From contig CM035305.1 of the NCBI GenBank assembly GCA_002900995.3, positions 62,001-126,000 on the forward strand: a DNA stretch of 64,000 nucleotides. Reading direction: 5' to 3'. Shown piece by piece: positions 41,392 to 52,235 of the stretch. The notes below the pieces were generated by a model. That model did not search any database. It saw only the letters and a program-made list of their open reading frames with translations, and was not told the DNA's origin. The DNA is from Ganoderma boninense (Eukaryota > Basidiomycota > Agaricomycetes > Polyporales > Polyporaceae). Every line of letters begins with the position of its first letter. Within the stretch, counting starts at the first letter, position 1. A program made the translations under genes and the position numbers.

Positions 41392-43364
41392 AGTCTATCT
41401 GCTTATTGTCATGTTGTTTTGTTTTCTGTGTCCTGCCTTACAAGTTTTGCTGCGTCGTTTGACACAGCTTCCTCTTTGAAGGACATTTCAATTTATCTCC
41501 ATATTATTAGCTTGTACGATTCGACTGTATTTACAGTATTGAATGTCAAATTTCAACTATCTGCCACCCCCCCCCCACTGCCAGCTTTCTCTAACCAAAC
41601 CTCTCACCGAGGCGGAACATCACTTTTTCACCCGTCTTTCTTGCTCATAGCCTGGCTGACTGCTGTTGACCCACCAATGATGGACGCCACTTATCAACTG
41701 GCCCTCGGTGCCACTTCAGGATTCTCGATACGCTGGCACCACGCTTGCATCTCGAATTTTCGGGGACTTGGTGCGTGCTCTTGCACCTTTGATAATAGGG
41801 TTAGTAATAACGCTGTACCCAGTTTACAGTTGACTACAAACACTGTCATCGGAACCTTGGAACACCTAGTGGCACTTGCAACCGCTCTTATGTGGCTACA
41901 AAATTGCGATATCATACAGTTGAGTCATTCGACATCCACTGTTACAGAGTGATCCGAATTATGCTGGCGTACACAACCATTGACTTCATCTCTGACTCGC
42001 TCCTCAAGAATGTCTCCCCCTCCCCGCCCCCGCGGCAACTTCGGCGATCACTGGAGCCGTGAGGGTCAGAACGCGACGCCAGTACCGTCGATTGCCACAG
42101 GATCCCGGAGCACTCTGCCCGTGTAGTTGGCGTCCATAAGCCTGAGGCGGAGCTGAAGTTTCTCGTAGCGGTGACGCTTCGTGATGTCCGCGGCCTTGTC
42201 CCGCCAGCCACTTCGTCGATGATTACCGACAATGCATTCACAGAAATCGAATCGAGCCACCAAAGCTCGCTAGACATGCGCATCCAGTCCTCTACGGGAC
42301 GTGCGACGACTACGACTGCGCCTCATGCACCAGGTCTCTAGTGTGCCCTGCTACGACCCCGATTCTGAATATTCCACTGTGGACAAGCTCAAGGTCGACC
42401 CGTGCTCTTCAAGACCTGCAGGTCTACTTTCAACCTCTTTGCCACGAGCGAGGTCCTGAGCGGATACGACGCTTGAATCGTCTCCGCGGCTCGATCCTGC
42501 TTGGCTGTGTCGCTATCGAGCCTGTGCCCGTCTAGGCGGCGGCGGCTACATCCTCCAGAAGACCAAGGCCCTCGCTGAAAACGACCCCAGCTCCTTCCGC
42601 GCCGTTACTCACTGCCCTGACCACTGACTCTCGCTCAAGATATCAAGCCCGCCGTGGCCTGTCTCCATCTTCGGTGTCGTCACGGACCACTCCGTCATTT
42701 TCTTCTTGAAAGAAGGTTGCCGCGGTCGACGGTGGCAGTCGTATAGCACAACAACAGGTGGAACCACCATTGCTAGTGGATCATCGACGGCAGGCAATGC
42801 TGAAATTGAGGCCTTCCTATCTGGCCGTCTCGACGGGGAGAAGACAATCTTGCGGCATGCGGGGCGCACTCAACGGCATTATTGATTTGCTCAAGGAGTG
42901 AGCCGTCGTGTGCACGCTCTGTAAAACCCAAATGTCATGCCGGAAACTTATCCTCTCCAGGCACATCCATATTCATGACAATTGGACGCGAACCTCCACA
43001 ACCATCACTGATGCGCACTTTCGTCGCCGATGTTTCTCGCCTTGCCGCTCCGGGATGGTCGCGAGATGTTGAATTGACTGACTTTACTTGTTCAAGGGCA
43101 GCCGTCGATCTTCTGCGCTTTATGGGACAGAACCACCGGCCCGATGTGATTAATGTCACTGGTATAATGGTGGAGGCGCCGCTGCCGGGCACTTATCACT
43201 GCGACCTGCCAAAAAGGACTCTTGGAAGTATATCCAGTGCCGGTGCGTCAGATCTACAACGACCTAGGCTTATGCTGGGGCCCGAGAACCATATGTAATC
43301 CATACTTGCGTATCTCCCTAATTACATGAGCAATGCTAGTCATGAAATGACCATCCCCTTGTCG
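41392..43364. other. no gene recognised
   Basis: Frames of 60-140 codons exist on both strands, but none shows a motif or phased exon chain. A TTTTCACCC-rich AT stretch near 41.4-41.6 kb looks non-coding. Confidence 0.4.
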
Positions 43365-44385
43365 TTACATACCCAACGTCTCCCTCACATCGATGGGGAA
43401 GAAGTCATCCCAGAATGCTGTTTCGGATGGCCGCGCTTCGGACTCCGGCTCGCCATCTTGGGACTTTGCCATAGCTGCCGACAAATGTTGCAATGCGAAT
43501 ATGAACGTCGGTTTCCTGCTGACGCGACTGCGACATTCAGGGCATGTGTACTTGGGCTGCGGAGATAGCGCGAGAAGCAGGTCGATATCGGCAAAAATCC
43601 GCCTTCGCGTCAATAAAGGCAACGACAGATCGTGGACCGCGCTCCACATTTGTGGGTCCACCAGGTCTTTGGGGCTGTAACCATAAGTGGCCATGTGAAC
43701 AGACAAGGAGCACTGAAACCACTCCTTGATGCAGTCGGAACAGTAGGTATGACCGCAGGCTAGGCTAAAAAGTCAACATTAGCGACGAGAACGACAAACA
43801 ATACAATCTGGACGCACGCAACAGGCCTCTTCATGCGACAAGCACATATCTCACAAAGCAGACTGTTGTTCATGCTGGACAACATCTACGAGAAATGAGC
43901 AATCAGCCGCCCACTGATGCGCGCGGCACTCACCCCCCGCGTCAGGCGAAGTTCCCTTGCGCGATCCCTAATCTACAAAGTGACATGTCGTTATTCATTC
44001 AAGTCTATACTACATGCATCAAGCCCACGTACCGTGGCATTTGCTTGCTCGATAGCAGCTTTCAGTTGCATAATTTCCTACGGAGTGATGGTCATTCAAC
44101 AGAAGCTTTGATTTCTGACAGGTGACGACTCCCCACCTTTTCCGCCTCCACCAACCGACGATCCTTGACGGCGTTTGACGTCGTGGACGTACGTGAAATT
44201 CGGGATGAGCCTTGCCTGTTCTGCATGGCTTGGATAACGTGTGTCCGTGGTAGAGGTGGAAGACCAGAGGCGGGCGCCGCTATGGAACGATCGAGGCTTC
44301 GAAGGGCGGGGCGTTTCGCTTCCGGATGCTCGTGGTCGTCGTCCTCACGATCAACACTACGATGGGAACGTTTAACTGGGTGCAT
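43365..44385 (-). CDS. RING-finger protein (putative E3 ubiquitin ligase)
   Basis: Five phased exons read leftwards: 44385-44137, 44077-44033, 43972-43934, 43885-43818 and 43764-43365, giving 266 residues; introns are 48-60 nt. The N-terminus is basic and disordered (SHRSVDREDDDHEHPEAKR). A short helix follows (EIMQLKAAIEQANAT), then a C3HC4-like RING: LLCEICACRMKRPVALACGH, TYCSDCIKEW and, after an insertion of about 55 residues, YTCPECRSRV. The long insertion between the third and fourth metal-ligand pairs is unusual compared with canonical RINGs but leaves all eight ligands visible. By family it would recruit an E2 ubiquitin-conjugating enzyme. The substrate is unknown. ATG 44385-44383 is the first in the exon. 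Confidence 0.8.
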
Positions 44386-45095
44386 AGTGCCGTCTGAATG
44401 CGCAGGACAGGGAGTTGAGAAAGATGGGACGGGAGATCGTCAGCGCAGGCAGCGAACTTAGGTCTATATACCTCGGTACGTTGGGCATTGCTTTGCTTCT
44501 CGTTGAGAACTGAAATGCGCCCTCAAATCAGTCAATCGAGCCAAAGCATGAATGAGACAATGAAAGTCGGTCGTGAAGGCCGCTGAACCTTCCCAGCAGC
44601 TTCGGTATGGAACTGAGCCGAACGAAGCACCTCAAGGGCAGCCGAGGGAGATCCCTGGCCGGGAACCACGGTTCATAGAAACACATTGTTCATGGACTCT
44701 AGACAACGAGACAATTGGCTCTACGGTGTGTGCGTGGTAACCTCGAACCTCGGCCCTACATGGCGGCGTCAAAGTAAGGTCGAGAACGAACGCAGCCTGG
44801 GGCATAAACATCATCTCCGGTGACTAATTTACATCAGACCCCAACTAAGCCTTCGCTTGTGTCGACCCGAAATCACGTTCATACCTCAGGCAGTCATCCA
44901 ACACCAATACCCAGCCATAGGACGAGATACGAGTAGTGCCATTTACGAACGGGACAACTTAAAAAACTGACCCTGGTAGAAACCTACGTACGGGATTGGT
45001 GATTGGCACTACATGGCATCATGCTGGAAGCGTCTATTCCCGGACCTCAAGTCTGGGCGGAGCAGCAGAATGAGGTTTCCATGAGACGATACAGA
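44386..45095. other. intergenic, no gene recognised
   Basis: Probable promoter of the RING gene (transcribed leftwards) followed by unassignable DNA up to a family A repeat. Confidence 0.45.
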
Positions 45096-45765
45096 ACAAA
45101 AAAGATGAGCAGCTGCCCTGAGACGGGTGGGATGGGGACATACCGGGGATCCCAAGCGAGAAGGCGGGCCCAGGAGGGTCGGACGGCGATCGGACGGCGA
45201 GAAATCAGAGGCCAGGACTGGCTGCGCGGACGACGTCGCGAGCGGGAGAGGGAGCGGGGAGGAGAGGAGGCGGGTGTGCTGGGTTGAGGGGCGACGACGC
45301 GATGGGAGGGGCGGGGAGAGAGCGCACCACAGCGCACGACAGCGCTGCCAGCACCGACTCCAGCACCGCCCGAGGACTCGCTGGCTGGCCGCACGCGGTG
45401 CATGGGCAGGACCAGCCTAGACGGGTCGCAATGGGCTAGCTATCGTCGTCGGACACAGCGGGCGATGGGTGGGAGCGTTGGTCCTCAAGCGAACCACGGC
45501 CTCAAGGCGGAAGAAGGCAGGGAGGAGGTGGCACCTGGGTGGCACTGGGCAGCAGGCCGGGCAGCGGGGGACGTGGGAACGCCGGCAGACCATCAGCCAA
45601 TCCCGGGCATCTCCTGCCATCTCCGGACTCCCAGTATGGCATCTCAAGCGCCCAGGAAGCCCGAGCCAGAGGCCCGAGGCCCGTTCAGTCCGTCACTGCA
45701 CTCGCTGTCTTCCGTCGGCCCAAGGGTGCTGCCAGGCCCTCTTCTCCATTGTTCGTAGAACAAGA
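45096..45765 (-). repeat. dispersed repeat family A, copy 5
   Basis: Minus-strand full-length copy including the 5' extension, but with a 7-bp deletion in the terminal inverted-repeat segment (TTGTTCTACGAACAA instead of a spaced hairpin). A handful of substitutions and 1-bp deletions separate it from the other copies. Confidence 0.9.
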
Positions 45766-45927
45766 AAAAACGAGATTTTAATGTGAAGATTGAGATGCAG
45801 TGTCAACCAGGCGGATGCCACGTATCCACGATCACGATTGAGGATCAGCCAGCGTGTCTCGTTCATTACGGAAAGCCGAGGTGAAAGACACTGAAGCTAT
45901 AGATCTTTCACGTTAGCTACCAACTAT

Positions 45928-47538
45928 CTACTGGCGTTGGGGTATCATCATGATCGCTGCATCACCACCATTCCCAACCCTAACTTTCAGCCTCTCTTCC
46001 TTGAACCGCTGGACACCGAGATGTATGCTTGCCACGTGAACCTCCAGTGGAATCTCGGATGCAATAACTCCCGGGGTGGAGAGCTTTCGAATGAGCTGAG
46101 ATAGCTCTTCTTCGACCGCAAGGAGTGTTTGCATCGTGGCGGCGACGTGCACTACGGCGAGACGCCGATACATGTCGACGTTCTCGAGCACTAAGATCCG
46201 ACGCTCGAGGTCCAGCAGCCTTCCCTTGTTGCCTCCAAACGTCGTCCAGAGCTCGGAGAGGAGATTTCCACAGGTCATGGTCGCTATAATGTCTTGTTCC
46301 ACGCAAAGGGCCTGAATTCTTGACAGGTGTCCTTCAAGGACATCGAGTTTGGCCATGGTCCTAGTGGCCTCCACTAGTATCTCAGTCACCTGGGTTGCTA
46401 GTAATTTGGCGACGGCTTCGAACGAGTGAATAATTGTAGTCCGAACGTCCTGTGATTTTGATGACCTGGAGCTTTCTATGGCTCGCAGTGCGTGTTCATC
46501 GAATGCGATCAACCTATTGACACGTTGAGTGGAGCGTCTGCGAGCAACGATGAGATATTACACTGACGTATCCATTGCGCTATATATTTTGGACGATAAC
46601 TTCTGCAGCGCTCTCCCTGAGGCCTTGGAATCAATGACGAAGTCGTGTAGAGCAGCCACGAGCAGGTTCCGGTTCGGGATGCTGCTTGCGTTAACTACGA
46701 CTACCAAGTCCTTGATAGCGATTTCTGCGTGTTTAACGTCCACGGCGAGGGATAGGCCATTTTCCGATTGCACGAGAAGAGTATCGATTGCGCGACCCTG
46801 GACCTCCATGAGAGTAGGATAGTCGGCGTGGGCGAGAGGAATGCTGTTTTTGACCTGGTGGCCGTTGCACTGCGCGAGACGAGATGCGACCGGGAGAAGA
46901 CAAAGAGTTGTTATCGCAGTGTGGAGTGAGGCATCGACGCCAACGCGCAGTCCTTCTTTGAGGTTGTGCGCCGCCCGGACGAAGGATGTGATACCCTGCG
47001 TGGCGTTCTGTGCGGAAGCGGATAGGAAGGCGATGGCGCTCCACGGAGTGGATCCGAGCACGATGCGGGTTACAACTGTAGCAACATACGACCCTATCAA
47101 AAACGCAATGCAAACTGCAAGGGGTACTTTGAGGAAGTTCGCCGCCGTGGTAAGGACATCGGCGAGAAAACTGGCAACGGCGGTGACAGCATAGAGGCAC
47201 CGTGCCCTGATGCTGAGCAGGGCAGATCTGGACTCGTCCCGGAATTTGGGCTGGTCGTCCAGCAGGTTCGCAACCTCCGGGCTAGGCATCTAACGATGAG
47301 CGGATGCAATAACCACGTCAGTTCTCGGGCGATTCACCCTGAATGCAGAACTTATGAAAGGAAACCATACCGTCTCTCGCAAGATACGGAATTGAAACTC
47401 GGGGGTCGAAGGAGGTAGCTGGAAATCTAAGAGTGGTAGTTGAGGCGGGATGCCTTCAAGTTGTCCCTTCAAGTCATATAGAAGAACGACAAAGGATCGC
47501 CCAAACAGCGAGCGTGTAACCTTGGACAAAAGATCCAT
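45928..47538 (-). CDS. membrane-associated coiled-coil hypothetical protein
   Basis: Three phased exons read leftwards: 47538-47371, 47289-46568 and 46513-45928, with introns of 81 and 54 nt, giving 491 residues. The N-terminal ~55 residues end in a Pro-rich segment. Residues ~80-150 contain two hydrophobic stretches (ALLSIRARCLYAVTAVASFL; VPLAVCIAFLIGSYVATVV), consistent with two membrane helices. The rest is helical: a hydrophobic-polar region, then a long charged coil with Leu heptads (LERRILVLENVDMYRRL; LLAVEEELSQLIRKLS). No enzymatic motif. It is probably an endomembrane protein of unknown role, a type common and lineage-specific in Agaricomycetes. Confidence 0.65.
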
Positions 47539-47807
47539 AACAATAGCATCAGAAACCCCTCCCAGTCACACGGCGGGCAAACCGCGGCTATTCACGAAGG
47601 GAAAATTCCGGGGGAATTGTTGGGCCATTTACCGTGCCTTCGAAATTCCTCTCGCATCTTTGTCGTCCCCTTTGATCCTTGAGAGCACAAGTTGAAGATG
47701 GGATCTGGGCTTCAGATTCGGAGCGAAGCGGATGGACGTGCAAGAAATAGAACCGTGGGTTGAATTGGGACCGACGTGGCTTCGGATCTCCCCTTCTCAG
47801 CCTCCCC

Positions 47808-48787
47808 ATGTCCACACAGACGGTAGATGAAGCTTGGACGGCCGACATCCTGACGGCCAACATCCTGACGGCCAACATCCTGACGGCTAAGGACAACCAA
47901 ACGTCCAGCGAAACTCAGATAGCGGGCTCCAGTGATGATGGCACTGAGGTGGTTTCATTGCGCTCCTGTAACCTCTCGTTGACTTATTGTGGTTCACAGT
48001 CAGGACAGTCTGAAATCGACGGCTTGAATTCGCTGTCGCCAGCGCCGATATGCTCCCTGTTCACAGAAAATGAGCGGCTTCGTTCTGTAGGAGATCCATC
48101 GATTCAGATATGCTTATCACTTACTCGGCCCAGGAAAACGAGGCATACGTTCTCGATGTCGAAGCGCTGAGCGAACAAGTGCTCGGACAACAACACCACC
48201 TGGAGATGGCAGAAAGACGGCTAGAGGATCAAAGCCGGACAATAAATCGACTTCAAGCTTGTGCTAAAAATCTCAAAAGTCAGTTGGAAGGCTCGTACTA
48301 CCCAAGTAACGAGATCTCACAGCAATGTCAGAGGAGTAAGCGTCAAGCTTCATTTCGTTTTGGCGTATCAGCTCATCCGCCTTATTACATTAGTTCGTGG
48401 CAGAGAAGTGGTAGAGGTTAGCATGACCTTAGCCGAAGAGAACAATTACTGAACTCGAATCCATTTCCACGATGCAGCAAGGGGTGCAAACTGTTCAATC
48501 GACATTCGTGTGTCTGGCTGTTTCTTCCTTCTGTCATGGCACGGAAGCTCATGAAATGCACGCGGAAGGACCATCTGTGTCCCATCTGCGACCAATGCCA
48601 ACAGATTTTCTTAGAACGAGAGCGCATCGCCGAAAAACAATGGGAAATGAGGGAAAGTGTCCGAAAAGCCCAGATTGTCCAGCTGCAAGCCATCGTTGAA
48701 GCACTCAAAACTATTCTCCACAACGTTGAACCACTTAATACATCGAAACACGATACCCGCTACTTACATCATCCAAGTAAGCTTTGA
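47808..48787 (+). CDS. coiled-coil / Cys-rich hypothetical protein
   Basis: Exon 1 (47808-48086) starts at ATG. It contains a small in-frame repeat (ADILTANILTANILTA, 15-bp units) and ends ENERLRS. A 47-nt intron leads to exon 2 (from 48134), a strong coiled coil (VLDVEALSEQVLGQQHHLEM; RTINRLQACAKNLKSQLEG). A further intron (donor near 48336, acceptor near 48393) leads to a short piece. From 48536 an open segment encodes CTRKDHLCPICDQCQQIF, a likely zinc-binding cluster, followed by another coil and ending at 48787. Joining of the last part is uncertain; it may be a second gene. Function unknown. Confidence 0.5.
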
Positions 48788-49920
48788 AAGTGATAGTACC
48801 AATACCAGACACTCAGCACCCGTCAGCCGACGAATATGCGCTAGTACTCAGAGGCAGCCCAGAACACCAGGCAATCACTCGCAGGGATATGCATGGAACG
48901 ATGACGGATCCGGGCGAATACTCATCTCATGGCCGTATGTACCAGTTCCACTCCTCAGGAGGGCGAATCACTCATACGATCAATCTCAGTAGTCGCATGG
49001 ATTACGCGGCACTTTGCGAGCTGGACATTCCTGACATTGTTGGCCATTGTGGCGTGGCAAGTACAACGCGCGACATCCAGCAGCGATCAAGACGAGCTCC
49101 GAGCTACATCTCACATTGAAGAGCACTTGGACTGGAAGCACTATACAGGCTTGAGATGAGTTTAGGGTTGGGTCCAATTGACGACTCTTATTGAATGTAG
49201 ATCAAGATTGATCACACCTATACCTTCAGAAAAGAATGTTTGGAACGGTAGTTTCAACGAACAATGACTACGACGATTACGACACGTTCAACAACCTCTC
49301 CGGTGCGACCATAGCTCACGCGCCTTGTCGAAGCTAGACATTGCAGGCACATTGGAGCGATCGCCATAGGGCAGTGAATGTAGCGCGTGGAGCAATGAAC
49401 AAAGGATGGAAGCTGCTGCCCCGGAAGCGACACGACGTTAAGACATGACGAAATTTCTCGTATGGTCCCACGGGTGGCCTGCTGCGTTGGAAGGACTCAC
49501 GAGCCAACATTGTTATCGATCCCCAGACCTGAAACTTGCTGTAGGAGCGGGTTGGAGACGACCGGACTACGCCTTTGGAGAAGGAGAAAAAGCAGGAGGT
49601 TAACGCACCGGGCTCTACGAATGACATTCTATGGCCATCCATCGCTGGCGCTCGAACGGAACATGATAACAACCTATAGGGGACGGCAGACCGGGAGCAC
49701 GAAGCAACACACGATGTCGAACGACAAACTGGCACAGTATTCCGTTAATATCAGGAGGAATACCACGTATCACACGACGCACCAAGCTCCTTACGGGTTA
49801 GTACGCGAAGACACGTCATTGCAAGGCAGTTGATGAGCTACAACGAGCATTCATAAGAAATTCGTAAATCAGCAGGTATCCTGCCAGCGCGGAAGCTGCG
49901 ACAGCTAGAGACGGCATGGC
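48788..49920. other. no gene resolved
   Basis: A plus-strand frame from about 48784 to 49119 reads like protein and may be a further exon of the gene before it (a GTAAGC donor and CTCAG acceptor lie at 48778-48823), but the phase could not be settled. Nothing was recognised beyond 49.2 kb. Confidence 0.4.
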
Positions 49921-50669
49921 GGGTTAGCAGTAACAATAACAGAGGGAAGGGTGAGAGGAGTAGATGCGACTGAAGAACAGGGCACTCACGAAAGGCCTCC
50001 ACCCAGAGGAGTACACGGTTATACGGGCGCGACCGAGGGATGTCGTCTCCTCGAACGATGGGTGGAAACCATGTCCGCATGAACGACGGAGACGACGGCG
50101 ATACCTGGTACACAACGAAATGAGCAGCTGCCCTGAGAAGGGTGGGACGGGAACATACCGGGGATCCTAGGCGAGAAGGCGGGCCCAGGAGGGTCGGACG
50201 GCGATCGGACGGCGAGAAATCAGAGGCCAGGACTGGCTGCGCGGACGACGTCGCGAGCGGGAGAGGGAGCGGGGAGGAGAGGAGGCGGGGGTGCTGGGTT
50301 GAGGGGGCGACGACGCGACGGGAGGGGCGGGGGAGAGAGCGCACCACAGCACACGACAGCGCTGCCAGCACCGACTCCAGCACCGCCCGAGGACTCGCTG
50401 GCTGGCCGCACGCGGTGCATGGGCAGGACCAGCCTAGACGGGTCGCAATGGGCTAGCTATCGTCGTCGGACACAGCGGGCGATGGGTGGGAGCGTTGGTC
50501 CTCAAGCGAACCACGGCCTCAAGGCGGAAGAAGGCAGGGAGGAGGTGGCACCTGGGTGGCACTGGGCAGCAGGCCGGGCAGCGGGGGACGTGGGAACGCC
50601 GGCAGACCATCAGCCAATCCCGGGCATCTCCTGCCATCTCCGGACTCCCAGTATGGCATCTCAAGCGCC
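49921..50669 (-). repeat. dispersed repeat family A, copy 6 (with 3' extension)
   Basis: Minus-strand copy. The core is 50122-50669. An extra ~200 bp on its 3' side (49921-50121) is shared only with the copy at 61611-62490, so these two derive from a longer element or segment. It forms a composite with the block that follows. Confidence 0.9.
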
Positions 50670-51151
50670 GTGAACTCCATCAGCCAGCAAGGCGATCGGA
50701 AGTGCCTTGCATGCATGTGGAAGGCCCGCTCACCAGCCGTTGCAGCACAGGAGCGTGGGATAAGAACGGTCATTACCCTGGTAGACACATCCCCGTCATT
50801 GTGTCGCTACGAGAGAACAATGGGCGACCACATTGTTCGCCTCACATGCGCCACCACGGGCGCTTGAGATGCCATTTCTGGCGGCTGGCTTTCTGGAGCA
50901 TCCGGAGATGGCCGAAACGGAATAGTCTACTCCCACCGCCTTCTTCGACCGCTGGCGTTCCACTCGCGGTGCCCAGCTGCGGTGCCTATGTAGTCATCCG
51001 TCTCAATCGTTCGTTTCCAGACACCGCGAGCGGCCAGCCAAATGGCGCTGGACTCGCTTCCAGCAGTCTTTGCTCCGTCTCGCCCCACCGTCACAGCCTC
51101 CATCCTCCTCCATCTCTCAGGCACATTCGCATCACGAATACAGTTCCAATC
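50670..51151 (+). repeat. composite partner: spacer plus diverged family A copy (type B), second instance
   Basis: Near-identical to 15312-15793. The type B element starts at 50858. The next plus-strand gene (F-box, 52236) lies about 1.1 kb downstream. Confidence 0.85.
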
Positions 51152-52235
51152 TCGTCCTCTCAGCCCGGCCCAAGCGACCCCTTGTTGCCCGACGGCAACG
51201 GCGAGCACCTTCCTGTCCTTAGTCTACGCGGTCGCTCTTTCGCAGGCTCACCGTGTTCGATTGGCCATTGTTCTGGGACATGGCCGGGATCGTTCGTTGT
51301 CATTGTCCCTGGAGGTTGAAGGTATCGCTTGTGACTCGTGCGCAGCACCAAGAGGTACGTACTCGAGCTTGTTCCACTCCGTTCTCCCCGTGTAGTAGAT
51401 GGAAGGACCCGGAGAAGGGCACGGCTGACGTTCTTTCGGTTTGCAGGACTCACTGGGCCATCGTTGAACCCATCGCACCCACCTTACCGGCTTCGTTGCG
51501 GGCGTCTCGAAGCTCCTTCGTCCGCGTTCGTTGTGGTTAATCCCGCCCTCGTCCTGTTGGCGAGTCGTGACATTCCCTTCATATTGCTCTGTGCCGCATC
51601 CCCCCCAGATGCCAGTAGTTCCGGCACTCTACCTCCGAGGCGTCGTGCGTCCCATCTTCTCTTCTTCTCTCTGCGTGTCATATTTATCATGATTTCTGGA
51701 ATTCACGCCAGGGTCCCCAACACTTCGTCGGTCGTGATTCGGACACCAAGCGATCGTCGTGCGCATTGTCGATTGACAGTAACTCTGCCAATTGTACACG
51801 GATATGTGACCATCGCTGAGCTTGGCGGGCGCACTCGTCGCTAACTGTCGGGCCGAGGTAAAGTGCGAAATTCCGCTTGCTACTGACCATTCGTTTTCCA
51901 CACACGAGGGCTGCAGTTCATATTCCTTTGTTCTCCTCTGCGTTAGCGACGTCCCTGGATCAAAATTCAGCTAACACAGCTCGGCTGTCCGGCATCTAGT
52001 TTTCCCCTTGCTCCGAGAGTCGCATCAAGGAATCCACATCACGGCGACTAGACACTCCCTGACTTCGGATTTCATTGTCTCTTGCTGGCCAATACGATAT
52101 CCGGCTCGCATGGCAAACTCAGGTGAGTTCATGGCCTGCGTTTCCCTATCGAGAGCCTTTTGTTGATAGCTAAAGCTTGCGGATCCCTCTGCTATATATT
52201 ATCCACAGAGCGCACACTCAAGTTCTGCTGCATCG
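51152..52235. other. no gene resolved
   Basis: 5' flank of the F-box gene. An ATG at about 52110 followed directly by a GTGAGT donor could be a tiny first exon, but its phase does not fit the downstream frame. Confidence 0.4.
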
